From WTGU01 sp965200925 (lineage in GTDB: Bacteria > Pseudomonadota > Alphaproteobacteria > UBA828), in contig OZ241738.1 of NCBI GenBank assembly GCA_965200925.1, positions 1,550,001-1,614,000 of the forward strand: a DNA stretch of 64,000 bases, read 5' to 3'. Numbering within the stretch: the first letter of the stretch is position 1; each line of letters opens with the position of its first letter. Under the pieces are notes generated by a model, which saw only the letters and a list, made by a program, of their open reading frames with translations, did no database searches and had not been told where the DNA came from. Below, piece by piece: positions 1 to 8,878 of the stretch. The position numbers and the translations under genes were made by a program.

Positions 1-1
1 G

Positions 2-139
2 CGCAGCGCGCGCGGCGTGACCCTCTTCCGCCTGGCCGGAGGCGAGCGGGTGGTCTCGGCGGCGCGCCTCGCCGAGGCCAACGGCGACGTCGCCACCGCG
101 GACGAGGCGGTGGAGGCCGGGGCGGCGGGCGATGGCTGA
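2..139 (+). CDS. gyrA: DNA gyrase subunit A, C-terminal end only
   Basis: Only the last 45 codons are inside the window. The frame starting at base 2 reads RSARGVTLFRLAGGERVVS and ends GDG before TGA at 137-139. The pattern RGVTLFRL..GERVVS is typical of the last beta-pinwheel blade of alphaproteobacterial GyrA, which wraps DNA during negative supercoiling. The stop overlaps the coaD start by 8 bp, and gyrA-coaD is a familiar alphaproteobacterial pairing. The identification rests on a short tail plus this context. Confidence 0.72.
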   Translation, partial: RSARGVTLFRLAGGERVVSAARLAEANGDVATADEAVEAGAAGDG

Positions 140-638
140 AAGGGTGGGCCTCTATCCGGGGACCTTCGACCCGGTCACCACGGGCCACCAGGACATCATC
201 CGGCGCGCCGTGCGGCTGGTGGACAGGCTGATCGTCGCGGTCGCCGTCAACGCGGGCAAGGACCCGCTGTTCGGCGCGGACGAACGGGTGGCGATGACTG
301 CCGGCGATCTCGCGGCGCTCGGGCTGGAGCCGCCGCGGCTGGAGGTGCGGCGCTTCGACGTCCTGCTCATGCATTTCGTCCGCGAGGTCGGCGCCTCCGT
401 CATCGTGCGCGGGCTGCGGGCGGTCTCCGATTTCGAGTACGAGTTCCAGATGGCGGGCATGAACGCGCGGCTCGACCCGGAGGTCGAGACCGTCTTCCTG
501 ATGGCGTCCGAACGGCACCACTTCATCGCCTCGCGGCTGGTCAAGGAGATCGCCTCCTACGGCGGGGACGTTTCCAGCTTCGTTTCCCCCGCCGTCGCCC
601 GCCGCCTGGCGGAGCGCTTGGGAGCGGCCGCATCCTGA
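132..638 (+). CDS. coaD: Phosphopantetheine adenylyltransferase
   Basis: CoaD transfers AMP from ATP to 4'-phosphopantetheine, giving dephospho-CoA, the penultimate cytosolic step of coenzyme A synthesis. The 168-residue product has the usual family length. It opens with YPGTFDPVTTGH, which contains the nucleotidyltransferase TxGH motif. Near the C terminus it has RLVKEIASYGGDVSSFV, the family's usual second signature. The ATG at 132 overlaps the gyrA stop. queA follows after 22 bp, so these genes are probably cotranscribed. Confidence 0.97.
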   Translation: MAERVGLYPGTFDPVTTGHQDIIRRAVRLVDRLIVAVAVNAGKDPLFGADERVAMTAGDLAALGLEPPRLEVRRFDVLLMHFVREVGASVIVRGLRAVSDFEYEFQMAGMNARLDPEVETVFLMASERHHFIASRLVKEIASYGGDVSSFVSPAVARRLAERLGAAAS

Positions 639-660
639 GGCACGGCGCCGACGGCTCCCG

Positions 661-1686
661 GTGAGGGTGGACGAGTTCGATTTCGCCCTGCCGCGCGCGG
701 CGATCGCCGAGCGCCCGGCGGACCCCCGCGATTCCGCCCGTCTGCTGGATATGAGCGCCGGCCTCGCCCATCGCGCGGTCTCCGATCTCCCCCGGCTGCT
801 GCGCCCCGGCGACGTGGCGGTTTTCAACGACACCCGCGTCATCCCCGCCCGCTTGGTCGGGCGCCGCGGCACCGCGCGAATCGAGGTCACGCTGCACCGC
901 CGGCTCGGCGAACGCCGCTGGCGCGCCTTCGTCAGGTCGGCACGGCGCCTGCGGCCGGGCGACGGGCTCCGCTTCGCCGCGGATTTCTCGGCCGCCGTCG
1001 AGGCCCGCGACGGGCCGGAAGTGAGTCTCTCGTTCGACCGGGGCGGGGCGGCGCTGGACCGGGCGCTGCGCCACCACGGCGCGATGCCGCTGCCGCCCTA
1101 TATCCGGCGTGGCGCGGACGAGCGGGACCGGCAGGATTACCAGACGGTGTTCGCCCGTCGCGACGGTGCCGTCGCGGCGCCGACCGCTGGCCTCCATTTC
1201 ACCGACCGCCTGCTGGCGGCGCTGGCGGCGCGCGGCGTCGCCCGCCACTTCGTCACCCTCCACGTGGGCGCCGGGACGTTTCTCCCGGTCTCGGTCGCGG
1301 ACACTGCCGACCACGCGATGCACGAAGAGACGGGCGTCGTCGCCCCCGCCGTCGCGGCGGCGATCAACCGCGCCCGGCAGGCCGGCGGGCGGGTGCTCGC
1401 GGTCGGCACGACGGTCGTGCGCCTGCTCGAGAGCGCGGCCGGGGAGGACGGCGCGGTGGGCGCCTTCTCCGGTGCGGTCGACCTCTTCATCGCGCCGGGC
1501 TACCGGTTCAAAGCCATCGACCTGATGCTGACCAATTTCCACCTGCCGCGCTCGACGCTGTTCATGCTGGTCTGCGCCTTCGCCGGCACCGGGCGGATGA
1601 AGGCCGCCTACGGACGGGCGCTGGCGGCGGGGTATCGCTTCTACTCCTACGGCGACGCCTGCCTGCTGGCGCGCAGGGCGGCGTGA
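661..1686 (+). CDS. queA: tRNA preQ1(34) S-adenosylmethionine ribosyltransferase-isomerase
   Basis: QueA moves the ribosyl group of S-adenosylmethionine onto preQ1 in tRNA and rearranges it to epoxyqueuosine. The 341-residue protein starts with GTG at 661 (VDEFDFALP, then AERPADPRDSARLL). It also contains PTAGLHFT, FNDTRVIPARL and DLMLTNFHLPRSTL, all characteristic of QueA. Its TGA overlaps the GTG start of tgt by 4 bp, so the two queuosine genes are translationally coupled. No partner of QueC/D/E/F type lies in the window. Confidence 0.97.
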   Translation: MRVDEFDFALPRAAIAERPADPRDSARLLDMSAGLAHRAVSDLPRLLRPGDVAVFNDTRVIPARLVGRRGTARIEVTLHRRLGERRWRAFVRSARRLRPGDGLRFAADFSAAVEARDGPEVSLSFDRGGAALDRALRHHGAMPLPPYIRRGADERDRQDYQTVFARRDGAVAAPTAGLHFTDRLLAALAARGVARHFVTLHVGAGTFLPVSVADTADHAMHEETGVVAPAVAAAINRARQAGGRVLAVGTTVVRLLESAAGEDGAVGAFSGAVDLFIAPGYRFKAIDLMLTNFHLPRSTLFMLVCAFAGTGRMKAAYGRALAAGYRFYSYGDACLLARRAA

Positions 1687-2801
1687 GCCTTCCCTTCACC
1701 GTCGAGGCGACGGACGGCGCGGCGCGGCTGGGGCGGCTGGAGACGGCCCACGGCGCGGTGCGCACGCCGGCCTTCATGCCGGTGGGCACCCAGGCGACGG
1801 TCAAGGGCCTCGCGCCGGAGGTTGTCCGGGCGAGTGGCACCGACATGCTGCTCGGCAACGCCTACCATCTGATGATCCGCCCCGGCGCCGAGCGCGTGGC
1901 CCGGTTGGGCGGCCTGCACCGGTTCATGAACTGGCCGGGCCCGATCCTCACGGATTCCGGCGGCTTCCAGGTGATGTCGCTGGCCGGGCTGCGCGCCGTG
2001 GACGAAGGCGGGGTGACGTTCCGCTCCCACACGGACGGCGCCCGCCACCGCCTGACGCCGGCCGGGGCGGTGGCGCTGCAACGACGGCTGGGCAGCGATA
2101 TCGCCATGGTGCTGGACGAGTGCACGCCCTACCCGGTGAGAGAAACGGAAGCGGCGGCCTCCATGCGCCGTTCGATGCGCTGGGCCGCGCAGGCGCGGGC
2201 GGCCTTCTCGCCGGTTCCGGGCCACGGGCTGTTCGGCATCGTGCAAGGCGGGGTGTTTCCGGCGCTGCGGTCGGAATCGGCGGCGGCCTTGGTGGAGATC
2301 GGCTTCGACGGCTACGCCGTGGGCGGCCTCGCGGTGGGCGAGGGCCAGGAGCGGATGCTGGCCGTGCTCGACGGCCTGCGGGCAGCGCTGCCTGCGCGGC
2401 GGCCGCGCTACCTGATGGGCGTGGGCACGCCGGCGGACATCGTCCAGGCCGTCCGCCGGGGGATCGATCTGTTCGACTGCGTGCTGCCGACGCGCTCGGG
2501 CCGCACGGGGCGCGCCTACATCGCTGGCGGCACCCTCAATCTGCGCAACGCCTGCCACGCCGACGATCCGTCGCCGGTCGATCCCGCCTGCGGCTGCCCG
2601 ACCTGTGCCGGTTACGCCCGCGCCTACCTGCACCACCTGTTCCGCGCGGGCGAGATGCTGGGGCCGATCCTGCTGAGCCGGCACAACCTCTTCTTCTATC
2701 AGCGGCTGATGGCGGCGCTGCGCGCCGCGATCGCCGAGGGCCGCCTCGCCGCGTTCGCCGCAGGGTTCGCCGGCCTTGCGGCCGCGCGCCACCCCGTCTA
2801 A
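1683..2801 (+). CDS. tgt: tRNA-guanine transglycosylase
   Basis: Tgt exchanges guanine-34 of Asp, Asn, His and Tyr tRNAs for preQ1. The 372-residue length is typical. Visible signatures are ILTDSGGFQVMSL (the Asp that acts as general acid/base), FDCVLPTRSGRTGRA (the nucleophilic Asp region) and a C-terminal zinc site CGCPTC...YLHHL. The GTG start at 1683 overlaps queA by 4 bp. tRNA-Lys begins 27 bp after the stop. Confidence 0.97.
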   Translation: MSLPFTVEATDGAARLGRLETAHGAVRTPAFMPVGTQATVKGLAPEVVRASGTDMLLGNAYHLMIRPGAERVARLGGLHRFMNWPGPILTDSGGFQVMSLAGLRAVDEGGVTFRSHTDGARHRLTPAGAVALQRRLGSDIAMVLDECTPYPVRETEAAASMRRSMRWAAQARAAFSPVPGHGLFGIVQGGVFPALRSESAAALVEIGFDGYAVGGLAVGEGQERMLAVLDGLRAALPARRPRYLMGVGTPADIVQAVRRGIDLFDCVLPTRSGRTGRAYIAGGTLNLRNACHADDPSPVDPACGCPTCAGYARAYLHHLFRAGEMLGPILLSRHNLFFYQRLMAALRAAIAEGRLAAFAAGFAGLAAARHPV

Positions 2802-2827
2802 TTCGGGGGCCGCGGAGCCGCCGGGAT

Positions 2828-2900
2828 GCGCCCGTAGCTCAGACGGTAGAGCATCTGACTTTTAATCAGAGGGTCGCAGGTTCGAGTCCTGCCGGGCGTA
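2828..2900 (+). tRNA. tRNA-Lys(TTT)
   Basis: A 73-nt cloverleaf. The acceptor stem GCGCCCG pairs with CGGGCGT (one G-U pair). The anticodon stem TCTGA/TCAGA encloses loop CTTTTAA with anticodon TTT. The T arm has GCAGG-TTCGAGT-CCTGC. The discriminator is A and CCA is not encoded. It lies between tgt and an unrelated metabolic gene, so it may be read from the tgt transcript. Confidence 0.96.
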
Positions 2901-3089
2901 CTGACCGAGTCAACGTGCGGACGCGCCGTGCGGAGGAAGTTCCCGGTCGTGAGGCGGGTGTTCGCCCCGACGCTGCCGCCGCCGACCACCGCCACGGCGA
3001 GTTCTCCGCCATCGCCCGCCCGTCTCCCGATTGCGGCTGCACCGCCACGATGTACCATCCGCGCGGCCAGGGGCAAGCGGAGAAGACCG

Positions 3090-4493
3090 ATGACCCGGCG
3101 ATCGATTGCCGTGCCGGAATCGGGTGCCACGGAGCGGCTGGGCCGATGGGTGGCCGAGGCGCCGGGGGACTGGGGCGCGGCGGCGCGGGGGCGTGCGGCG
3201 GCGGCCTTCGTCGACACCGCCGCCTGCCTGTTCGCGGGTGCGGACGACGCGGCACCGCGCGCGGTTCGCGCCGGCGTCGCGGGGTGGGGCGAGGGGCGCT
3301 CCGCCGTCGCCGGCGCGCCGGTGCGGCTGGCCGCGCCCTGGGCCGCGCTGGTCAACGGCACCGCCGCCCACGCCCTCGACTACGACGACGTGCTGGAGAT
3401 CGCCAACGCCCACGCCGGCGCCGTGCTGGTTCCGGCGCTGCTGGCGCTGGGCGAGGAGCGCGGGATGGACGGTGCGCGCTGCCTGGACGCCTTCGTCGTC
3501 GGCATCGAGGTCCTGGCGCGGCTCGGCGAGGCAGTGAACATGACCCACTACTTCGCGGGCTGGCACACCACCGCGACCCTCGGGTCTCCAGCCGCGGCGG
3601 CGGCCTGTGCGCGGCTGCTGGGCCTGGACGCCGCGCGCGCCAGCGCGGCCCTCTCCCTGGCCACGAGCCTCTCCTCCGGCAGCAAGCGCCAGTTCGGCAC
3701 CATGGCGAAGCCGCTGCACGCGGGGCTGGCGGCGAAGAACGGCATCGTCGCCGCGGTCATGGCGGAATCCGGCGTGAGTGCGGCGGAAGACGCCTTCGAG
3801 GGAGAACGCGGATTCGTCGCGCTCTTCGCCGGAGTGCCCGAAGCGCGTCTGGAGGCGGCCACGGCCCGGCTGGGCGCGCCGCCGGCGCTCGAGGCGCACG
3901 GCCTCTGGCAGAAACACTACCCTTGCTGCGCCAGCGCCCATCGCCCCCTCGACGCCCTGCTTGCCCTGCGCGCCGACGGCGGGCTCGGGCCGGCGGACGT
4001 CGCGGGGATCGAGGCGTCGCTCCCCGAGATCGCCGCGCAGAACCTGCCCCACGACGACCCGGCGGACGCGATGCAGGCGCGGTTCAGCCTGCCCTGGCTG
4101 CTGGCGAGCGCGCTGGTCGACGGGCGCCTCGCCCTGGACGCCTTCGCGCCGGCGGCCCTCGCCCGGCCCCAGGTGCGCGCGTTGTCGGCAAAGGTCGTCA
4201 TGCGGGCGGACGCGGGCCAGCCGGGGGCGCGCAACGTGGACGAGGCGCCGCAGCGGGCGACGGTCTCGCTGCGGCTCGCCGGCGGCGGTGCGCGGTCGAA
4301 GACGGTCGTCGCGCCGCGCGGCCACCCGCGCCGGCCGCTCGGCCGGGACGCGCTCCGTCGCAAGTTCGCCGACTGCGCCGCCCGCGCTCTCCCGGCGCCC
4401 GCGCGCGACGCGGCCTTCGAGGCCCTCGACGGCATCGCCGCGCTCCGCGACCTGGGCGCGGCGACCCGCCATTTCGGGGCGGCCCGTGGCTGA
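3090..4493 (+). CDS. MmgE/PrpD family protein
   Basis: The protein resembles the MmgE/PrpD family, which includes 2-methylcitrate dehydratase PrpD, cis-aconitate decarboxylase and many members of unknown substrate. From the ATG at 3090 it is 467 residues, the usual size. That start has a purine-rich AGCGGAGAAG just upstream; the frame stays open 54 codons further 5' without family resemblance. Family-like segments are NGTAAHALDYDDVLE, SKRQFGTMAKPLHAG and HGLWQKHYPCCASAHRPLDA. No prp operon surrounds it, so a role in propionate metabolism is not supported. The stop overlaps the next gene by 8 bp. Confidence 0.85.
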   Translation: MTRRSIAVPESGATERLGRWVAEAPGDWGAAARGRAAAAFVDTAACLFAGADDAAPRAVRAGVAGWGEGRSAVAGAPVRLAAPWAALVNGTAAHALDYDDVLEIANAHAGAVLVPALLALGEERGMDGARCLDAFVVGIEVLARLGEAVNMTHYFAGWHTTATLGSPAAAAACARLLGLDAARASAALSLATSLSSGSKRQFGTMAKPLHAGLAAKNGIVAAVMAESGVSAAEDAFEGERGFVALFAGVPEARLEAATARLGAPPALEAHGLWQKHYPCCASAHRPLDALLALRADGGLGPADVAGIEASLPEIAAQNLPHDDPADAMQARFSLPWLLASALVDGRLALDAFAPAALARPQVRALSAKVVMRADAGQPGARNVDEAPQRATVSLRLAGGGARSKTVVAPRGHPRRPLGRDALRRKFADCAARALPAPARDAAFEALDGIAALRDLGAATRHFGAARG

Positions 4494-5502
4494 AGCTGCC
4501 CCGCGCGCGGACGACCGCGCCGCCGCCTTCACGCGGGCCGCGACGGTCTTCGACGGCCTCGCGCTCTTCTACGTCCTCGACGAGCCCTACGCGACCCGCT
4601 GCCTGGAGGCCGGGGTGAACGCCTGCAACGTGAGCTTCGCGCTGGAGAGCGCCTGGGACGAGACCCTGCGCGCCGTGGACGAGGGGTTCGCGAAGATCGA
4701 GAAGAGCCCGGTGCTGGCGCTCGCGCGCGACGCCGCCGGCGTCGCCGCCGCCATGGAAGCGGGCCGGCTCGCGGTGGTGCCGGGGACGCAAGGGCCCAGC
4801 ATGATCGGCAAGGAACTGGCGCGGGTCCGCATCCTGTCGCGGCTCGGGTTCCGCTTCTTCGGACTCGCCTATACCGGGGCCACGCTCTTCGCCGACGGCT
4901 GCGGCGAACGGCGCGACGCCGGGTTGAGCTTCCTCGGGCGCGAGCTGGTGGAAGCGGTGAACGAAACGCCGATGCTGCTCGACCTCTCCCACGCCGGCCA
5001 CCGCTCGCGGGCGGAGGCCGCAGTGCTGGCGCGGGCGCCGGTGTGCACCCATTCGAACGCCTGGCACCGGGTGCCGAACGACCGCAACACAAGGGACGAG
5101 ACGGTGCGGGCGATCGTGGTGAAGGGCGGCATGATCGGCGCCTGCTGCCTGCCGCGATCGGTAAGCCCCCAGGATCCCACCCTCGACGATCTGATCGGCC
5201 ATATCGACCATTTCCAGGCGTTGGTCGGGGTCGGGAACGTGGGCCTCGGGCTGGACTTCACCGAGGGCTACCGGGAAGCGCGGCGGGTGCTGCCGGAAGC
5301 GATCCGCTGGCGCACCCTGCGGCCGGACATTTTCGGCACGGTGGAGGACTTCGTAAGCCAGCGCTACCCCGACGGCCTGGACGGGATCCGCGCGTTGCCC
5401 AACCTCGCCCGCGGCTTGTTCCGGCGCGGCTACGGGGAAGACGAAGTGGCCGGCATCCTCGGCGCCAACTGGCTGCGCACCTTCGCCCGCTTCGCCGGCT
5501 GA
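4486..5502 (+). CDS. Peptidase M19 (membrane dipeptidase)-like protein
   Basis: This 338-residue protein resembles the renal or membrane dipeptidase family in its C-terminal two thirds: LLDLSHAGH (around 164-172), CTHSNAWHRVPNDRN (around 187-201) and VGLGLDF carry zinc-site His and Asp residues of the fold. The N-terminal HxD ligand pair is absent: the segment reads DGLAL where active enzymes have DGHND. The mid-protein ligand Glu region reads VPGTQGPS instead of EGGH. It may be a divergent or non-canonical member. GTG at 4486 was chosen because it overlaps the upstream gene by 8 bp and the homology begins there. Confidence 0.75.
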   Translation: MAEAAPRADDRAAAFTRAATVFDGLALFYVLDEPYATRCLEAGVNACNVSFALESAWDETLRAVDEGFAKIEKSPVLALARDAAGVAAAMEAGRLAVVPGTQGPSMIGKELARVRILSRLGFRFFGLAYTGATLFADGCGERRDAGLSFLGRELVEAVNETPMLLDLSHAGHRSRAEAAVLARAPVCTHSNAWHRVPNDRNTRDETVRAIVVKGGMIGACCLPRSVSPQDPTLDDLIGHIDHFQALVGVGNVGLGLDFTEGYREARRVLPEAIRWRTLRPDIFGTVEDFVSQRYPDGLDGIRALPNLARGLFRRGYGEDEVAGILGANWLRTFARFAG

Positions 5503-5600
5503 GCCTTGGCTCGCCGGGTTCCTCGATTGTCGCGCGTCGCGCGCCTGGGCGGTGGCGCGCTCTCCGACCGTCGGCCTTCATCGCACGGGAGCCCTCTCAC

Positions 5601-6410
5601 ATGAATCGACTGAGGCGGATTTGCGCGCGCCTGGTGGCGGCGCGCGCGTTCAACATCGTGATCGTGGTGACGATCCTGGCGACCGCGGCCGGTCTCGGCG
5701 TGGAGACGAGCCTGTCGCTCGGCGCGCGGTTCGGTGCCGTCATCCACCTGGTGTACGACGTGACCCTGGCGGTCTTCGCGCTGGAAGCCGCCATCAAGCT
5801 CACCGCCGTCGCGCCCCGCTTCGGACGCTATTTCGGGGACGGCTGGAACCTCTTCGATTTCACCGTCCTCGTGCTCGCCTGCCTTCCGGACGCGGGCGAC
5901 TTCGCCCTCATCGCGCGGCTGGCGCGGCTCCTGCGCGTGCTCCGGGTGGTGACGGTGGCGCCCCAGCTGCGCCTCATCGTCTCCACCCTGATCCGCTCCC
6001 TGCCGGGGCTCGGGCACGTGATGCTGCTTCTTTCCGTCGTCTATTACGTCTATGCCGTCGCCGGGGTGCATCTCTTCCGCGACCACGATCCGGAGCACTG
6101 GCGCTCGCTCGGCATCGCCCTCCTCACCCTGTTCCGGGTGATGACGCTCGAGGACTGGACGGACGTGATGTATGTCGCCATGGAACTCCACTCCATGAGC
6201 TGGCTGTTCTTCGTCAGCTTCGTGATGCTGGCGGCGGTGATCATGATCAATCTCGTGATCGCCGTGGTGATCAACAACCTGCACGACGCGCGCCTTGAAG
6301 CGCGGCCCGGTGGGGGCGAGGACTCCCTCGACGCCTTCCGCAGGGAGGCGGCGGGGGTGCGCGATGCCCTCGAGCGCATGGAAAACATCCTCGCGAGCCG
6401 GAAGAAATAG
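5601..6410 (+). CDS. Voltage-gated cation channel, NaChBac-like single-domain type
   Basis: A 269-residue single-domain ion channel that would assemble as a tetramer in the inner membrane. Hydrophobic segments fit S1 to S6. S4 (about 101-125) reads IARLARLLRVLRVV, with Arg every third residue as a voltage sensor. The pore helix and filter read TLEDWTD (182-188), followed by S6 ending INLVIAVVINNLHDA. The C terminus (about 240-269) is a charged heptad-like helix, as in the tetramerising coiled coil of bacterial Nav channels. Asp at filter positions 185 and 188 suggests calcium preference (inference). ATG at 5601 is the first in frame; the gene stands alone. Confidence 0.9.
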   Translation: MNRLRRICARLVAARAFNIVIVVTILATAAGLGVETSLSLGARFGAVIHLVYDVTLAVFALEAAIKLTAVAPRFGRYFGDGWNLFDFTVLVLACLPDAGDFALIARLARLLRVLRVVTVAPQLRLIVSTLIRSLPGLGHVMLLLSVVYYVYAVAGVHLFRDHDPEHWRSLGIALLTLFRVMTLEDWTDVMYVAMELHSMSWLFFVSFVMLAAVIMINLVIAVVINNLHDARLEARPGGGEDSLDAFRREAAGVRDALERMENILASRKK

Positions 6411-6420
6411 CGCGCGCGGG

Positions 6421-6448
6421 CTTTGCCCGGCGGATGGCCCGCTATAGT
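6421..6448 (+). promoter_or_regulatory. Putative sigma-70-type promoter of tRNA-Leu
   Basis: A TATAGT -10 hexamer at 6443-6448 is preceded, 16 bp upstream, by CTTTGC at 6421-6426 as a weak -35. It is a rare AT-rich hexamer in this GC-rich sequence. It lies 52 bp before the tRNA 5' end, and the leader between contains a GC-rich dyad. Confidence 0.5.
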
Positions 6449-6499
6449 ATGCGCCCCGGCGGCGCCCGGCGGCGCCGGGGCTGGGTTTCGATGGGGCGC

Positions 6500-6582
6500 G
6501 CGGGCGTGGCGGAATTTGGTAGACGCGCGTGGTTTAGGACCACGTGGCTCAGGCCGTGGGGGTTCGAGTCCCTTCGCCCGCA
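6500..6582 (+). tRNA. tRNA-Leu(TAG)
   Basis: An 83-nt class II tRNA with a long variable arm. The acceptor GCGGGCG pairs perfectly with CGCCCGC. The anticodon stem CGTGG/CCACG encloses TTTAGGA, giving anticodon TAG (CUA codons). The discriminator is A and CCA is not encoded. It sits 66 bp upstream of tig. Confidence 0.96.
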
Positions 6583-6648
6583 CCGTCGCGCGGGCGGCCC
6601 GTCGGGCGCTCGCGCCAACCCTCCGACTTCCGACGTGAACGGCAGACC

Positions 6649-8040
6649 ATGCAGGTGACCGAGACCCTGGCCCAGGGGCTCAAACGCGAGCTGAAGGTGA
6701 CCGTCCCGGCGGCGGACCTCGAGGCGGCGGTCGAGGAGCGGCTCCGCGCGCTGCGCAAGACCGTGAAGATGAAGGGCTTTCGGCCCGGCAAGGTGCCGCT
6801 GTCGATCGTCCGCCGCCACTACCGACCGGGCGTTCTCGGCGAGGTGATGCAGCGCCTGATCGAGGAGAGCTCGCGCGCGGCGATCGAGGAACGGGCGCTG
6901 CGGCCGGCGCTGCAACCCGAGGTCGAGATCGCTGCCTTCGACGAGGGCAAGGATCTCGAATACACGATGGGGATCGAGGTCCTGCCGGAGATCGCGCTCG
7001 GAGATTTCTCCGACATCGCCGTGACCCGGCTCAAGGCGGTGGTCGGCGAAGAGGCGGTCGAGGGCGCCCTCGCGCGGCTCGCCGAGAACGACAAGCGGTT
7101 CGAGGCGGTGGAGGCACCGCGCCCGGCCGCGGAAGGAGACCAGCTCCTGATCGACTTCACGCTCGCGCTCGACGGCGAGCCGGTGGAGGACGGCGGTGCG
7201 ACCGACTTCGCGATCGAACTCGGCGCCGAATCCCCGTTTTCCGAGCTCGCCGACGGGCTCGTGGGCGTCGCGCCCGGCCAGGAACGCGCGGTAACGGTGG
7301 ACTTTCCGGAGGACGACCCGAGGCCCCGTTTCGCGGGCAGGACGGCCCTCTTCACGGTCAAGGTCAAGGCGCTGCGCGCGCGGGTCCCGACCGTGGTCGA
7401 CGATGCGTTGGCCGAGCGCCACGGCGTGCCCGACATGGCGGGTTTGCGGGAGCGGATCCGCGAGGAGCTTGGCGCCCGGTACGAACGCGCGTCGCGCGCG
7501 CGTCTCAAGCGCTCGATGCTGGATGCGCTCGACGCGCGCCACCGGTTCGAGGTCCCGCCGGGCATGGTCGCGCGCGAATTCGACGCCATCTGGAAGCAGA
7601 TCGAAAACGACGCCGAGAAAGCGAAGACCGATATCGGCACGCTGCTCGAACAGCCGGAGGAAGACGCACGGACCGAGTTTCGGGGGATCGCCGAGCGGCG
7701 GGTCCGCCTGGGCCTCCTGCTCTCGGAAATCGGACGGGTCAACGGCATCACGGTCGAGCGGGAAGAATTGCTCGCGGCGGCCCTGGGCACCGCGAGCGCC
7801 TGGCATCCGGAGCCGCGGCGGCTCGCCGAGTTCTACCGCAGCCGCCCGGAGGCGCTGGAGCAATTCCGCTCGCCGGTGTTCGAAGACAAGGTCGTGGCCT
7901 TCCTGAGCGAGGTCGTCGCCCTCTCGGAGGAGGAGGTCGACGCGGAAACCCTGCTGAGCGACCCGGAGGAGGACGTGCGGCACCCGAAGGCGGCGCCCGC
8001 CGCGACCGGGGAGAGCGAACCCGCAGGCGCGGAGGCCTGA
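6649..8040 (+). CDS. tig: Trigger factor, ribosome-associated chaperone
   Basis: Trigger factor binds ribosomal protein L23 at the exit tunnel and shelters nascent chains. The 463-residue product begins MQVTETLAQGLKRELKVTVP and carries the ribosome-binding signature GFRPGKVP at about 45-52. An FKBP-type peptidyl-prolyl isomerase domain (about 160-245) and the long helical C-terminal chaperone domain follow. The C-terminal tail is acidic and Ala/Pro-rich. ATG at 6649 follows tRNA-Leu by 66 bp. Downstream clpP and clpX give the conserved tig-clpP-clpX order. Confidence 0.97.
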   Translation: MQVTETLAQGLKRELKVTVPAADLEAAVEERLRALRKTVKMKGFRPGKVPLSIVRRHYRPGVLGEVMQRLIEESSRAAIEERALRPALQPEVEIAAFDEGKDLEYTMGIEVLPEIALGDFSDIAVTRLKAVVGEEAVEGALARLAENDKRFEAVEAPRPAAEGDQLLIDFTLALDGEPVEDGGATDFAIELGAESPFSELADGLVGVAPGQERAVTVDFPEDDPRPRFAGRTALFTVKVKALRARVPTVVDDALAERHGVPDMAGLRERIREELGARYERASRARLKRSMLDALDARHRFEVPPGMVAREFDAIWKQIENDAEKAKTDIGTLLEQPEEDARTEFRGIAERRVRLGLLLSEIGRVNGITVEREELLAAALGTASAWHPEPRRLAEFYRSRPEALEQFRSPVFEDKVVAFLSEVVALSEEEVDAETLLSDPEEDVRHPKAAPAATGESEPAGAEA

Positions 8041-8065
8041 GAGGCCCGGCGGGAAGGAGAGCCCG

Positions 8066-8725
8066 ATGGCGGACATCGTCGAGACCTACGCCAACACCCT
8101 CGTGCCCATGGTCGTCGAGCAGACGAACAGGGGCGAGCGGGCCTACGACATCTACTCCCGCCTGCTCAAGGAGCGGATCGTCTTCCTCACGGGCGGTATC
8201 GGCGACGAGGCCGCGACCCTGGTCACCGCACAGCTCCTCTTCCTCGAATCGGAGAACCCGAACAAGGACATCTCGGTCTACATCAACAGCCCGGGCGGCC
8301 TCGTGACCTCCGGGCTCGCGATCTACGACACGGTGCAATACGTGCGGCCTGCGGTCTCGACGCTCTGCATCGGCCAGGCGGCGTCCATGGGTTCGCTGCT
8401 GCTGGCCGCCGGCGCGGAAGGGCAGCGATTCGCTCTTCCCAACGCCCGGATCATGCTCCACCAGCCCTCGGGCGGCTTCCAGGGACAAGCCACGGACATC
8501 GAAATCCACGCCAAGGAAATCCTCTCCCTCCGCCAGCGTCTCAACGAGATCTACGTCGCCCATACGGGCCAGGAGATCGCGGTCATCGAGGAAAACCTGG
8601 AGCGCGACAAATTCATGACGCCGCAGGAGGCCAAGGCGTTCGGCATCGTAGACGACGTGGTGGCCCGCCGGCCGGACGGCGCCGAAGAGGACGATGGCAA
8701 GGATGGCTCCAAAAAAGGCGGTTAG
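8066..8725 (+). CDS. clpP: ATP-dependent Clp protease proteolytic subunit
   Basis: ClpP forms the 14-subunit serine protease chamber that degrades substrates fed by ClpX or ClpA. The 219-residue protein shows all catalytic regions: IGQAASMGSLLL holds the active-site Ser, LPNARIMLHQPSGG the His, and the segment around ERDKFMTPQEA the Asp. A GGAAGGAGAG Shine-Dalgarno sequence precedes the ATG. The gene starts 25 bp after tig. The tail is enriched in acidic and Lys residues. Confidence 0.98.
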   Translation: MADIVETYANTLVPMVVEQTNRGERAYDIYSRLLKERIVFLTGGIGDEAATLVTAQLLFLESENPNKDISVYINSPGGLVTSGLAIYDTVQYVRPAVSTLCIGQAASMGSLLLAAGAEGQRFALPNARIMLHQPSGGFQGQATDIEIHAKEILSLRQRLNEIYVAHTGQEIAVIEENLERDKFMTPQEAKAFGIVDDVVARRPDGAEEDDGKDGSKKGG

Positions 8726-8878
8726 CCGGACGCGGGGATGAGGCGGCCAGAATTGCCTGGACAGGGGCGGGGGCGAATGCCAGTTTCACGGCGACTCTGA
8801 CTTTCATCACAGGGGCGCTGAGAGCACCCCCGGCGGTTGCGTCTGGCCGGGTTCGATGCACGACAGGACGGGGCGGAC

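Noticed and set aside
2120..4618. A long + strand frame running through tgt, tRNA-Lys and the PrpD-family gene
   Set aside because: It crosses a tRNA and two well-supported genes in another frame and has low-complexity Arg/Gly content.
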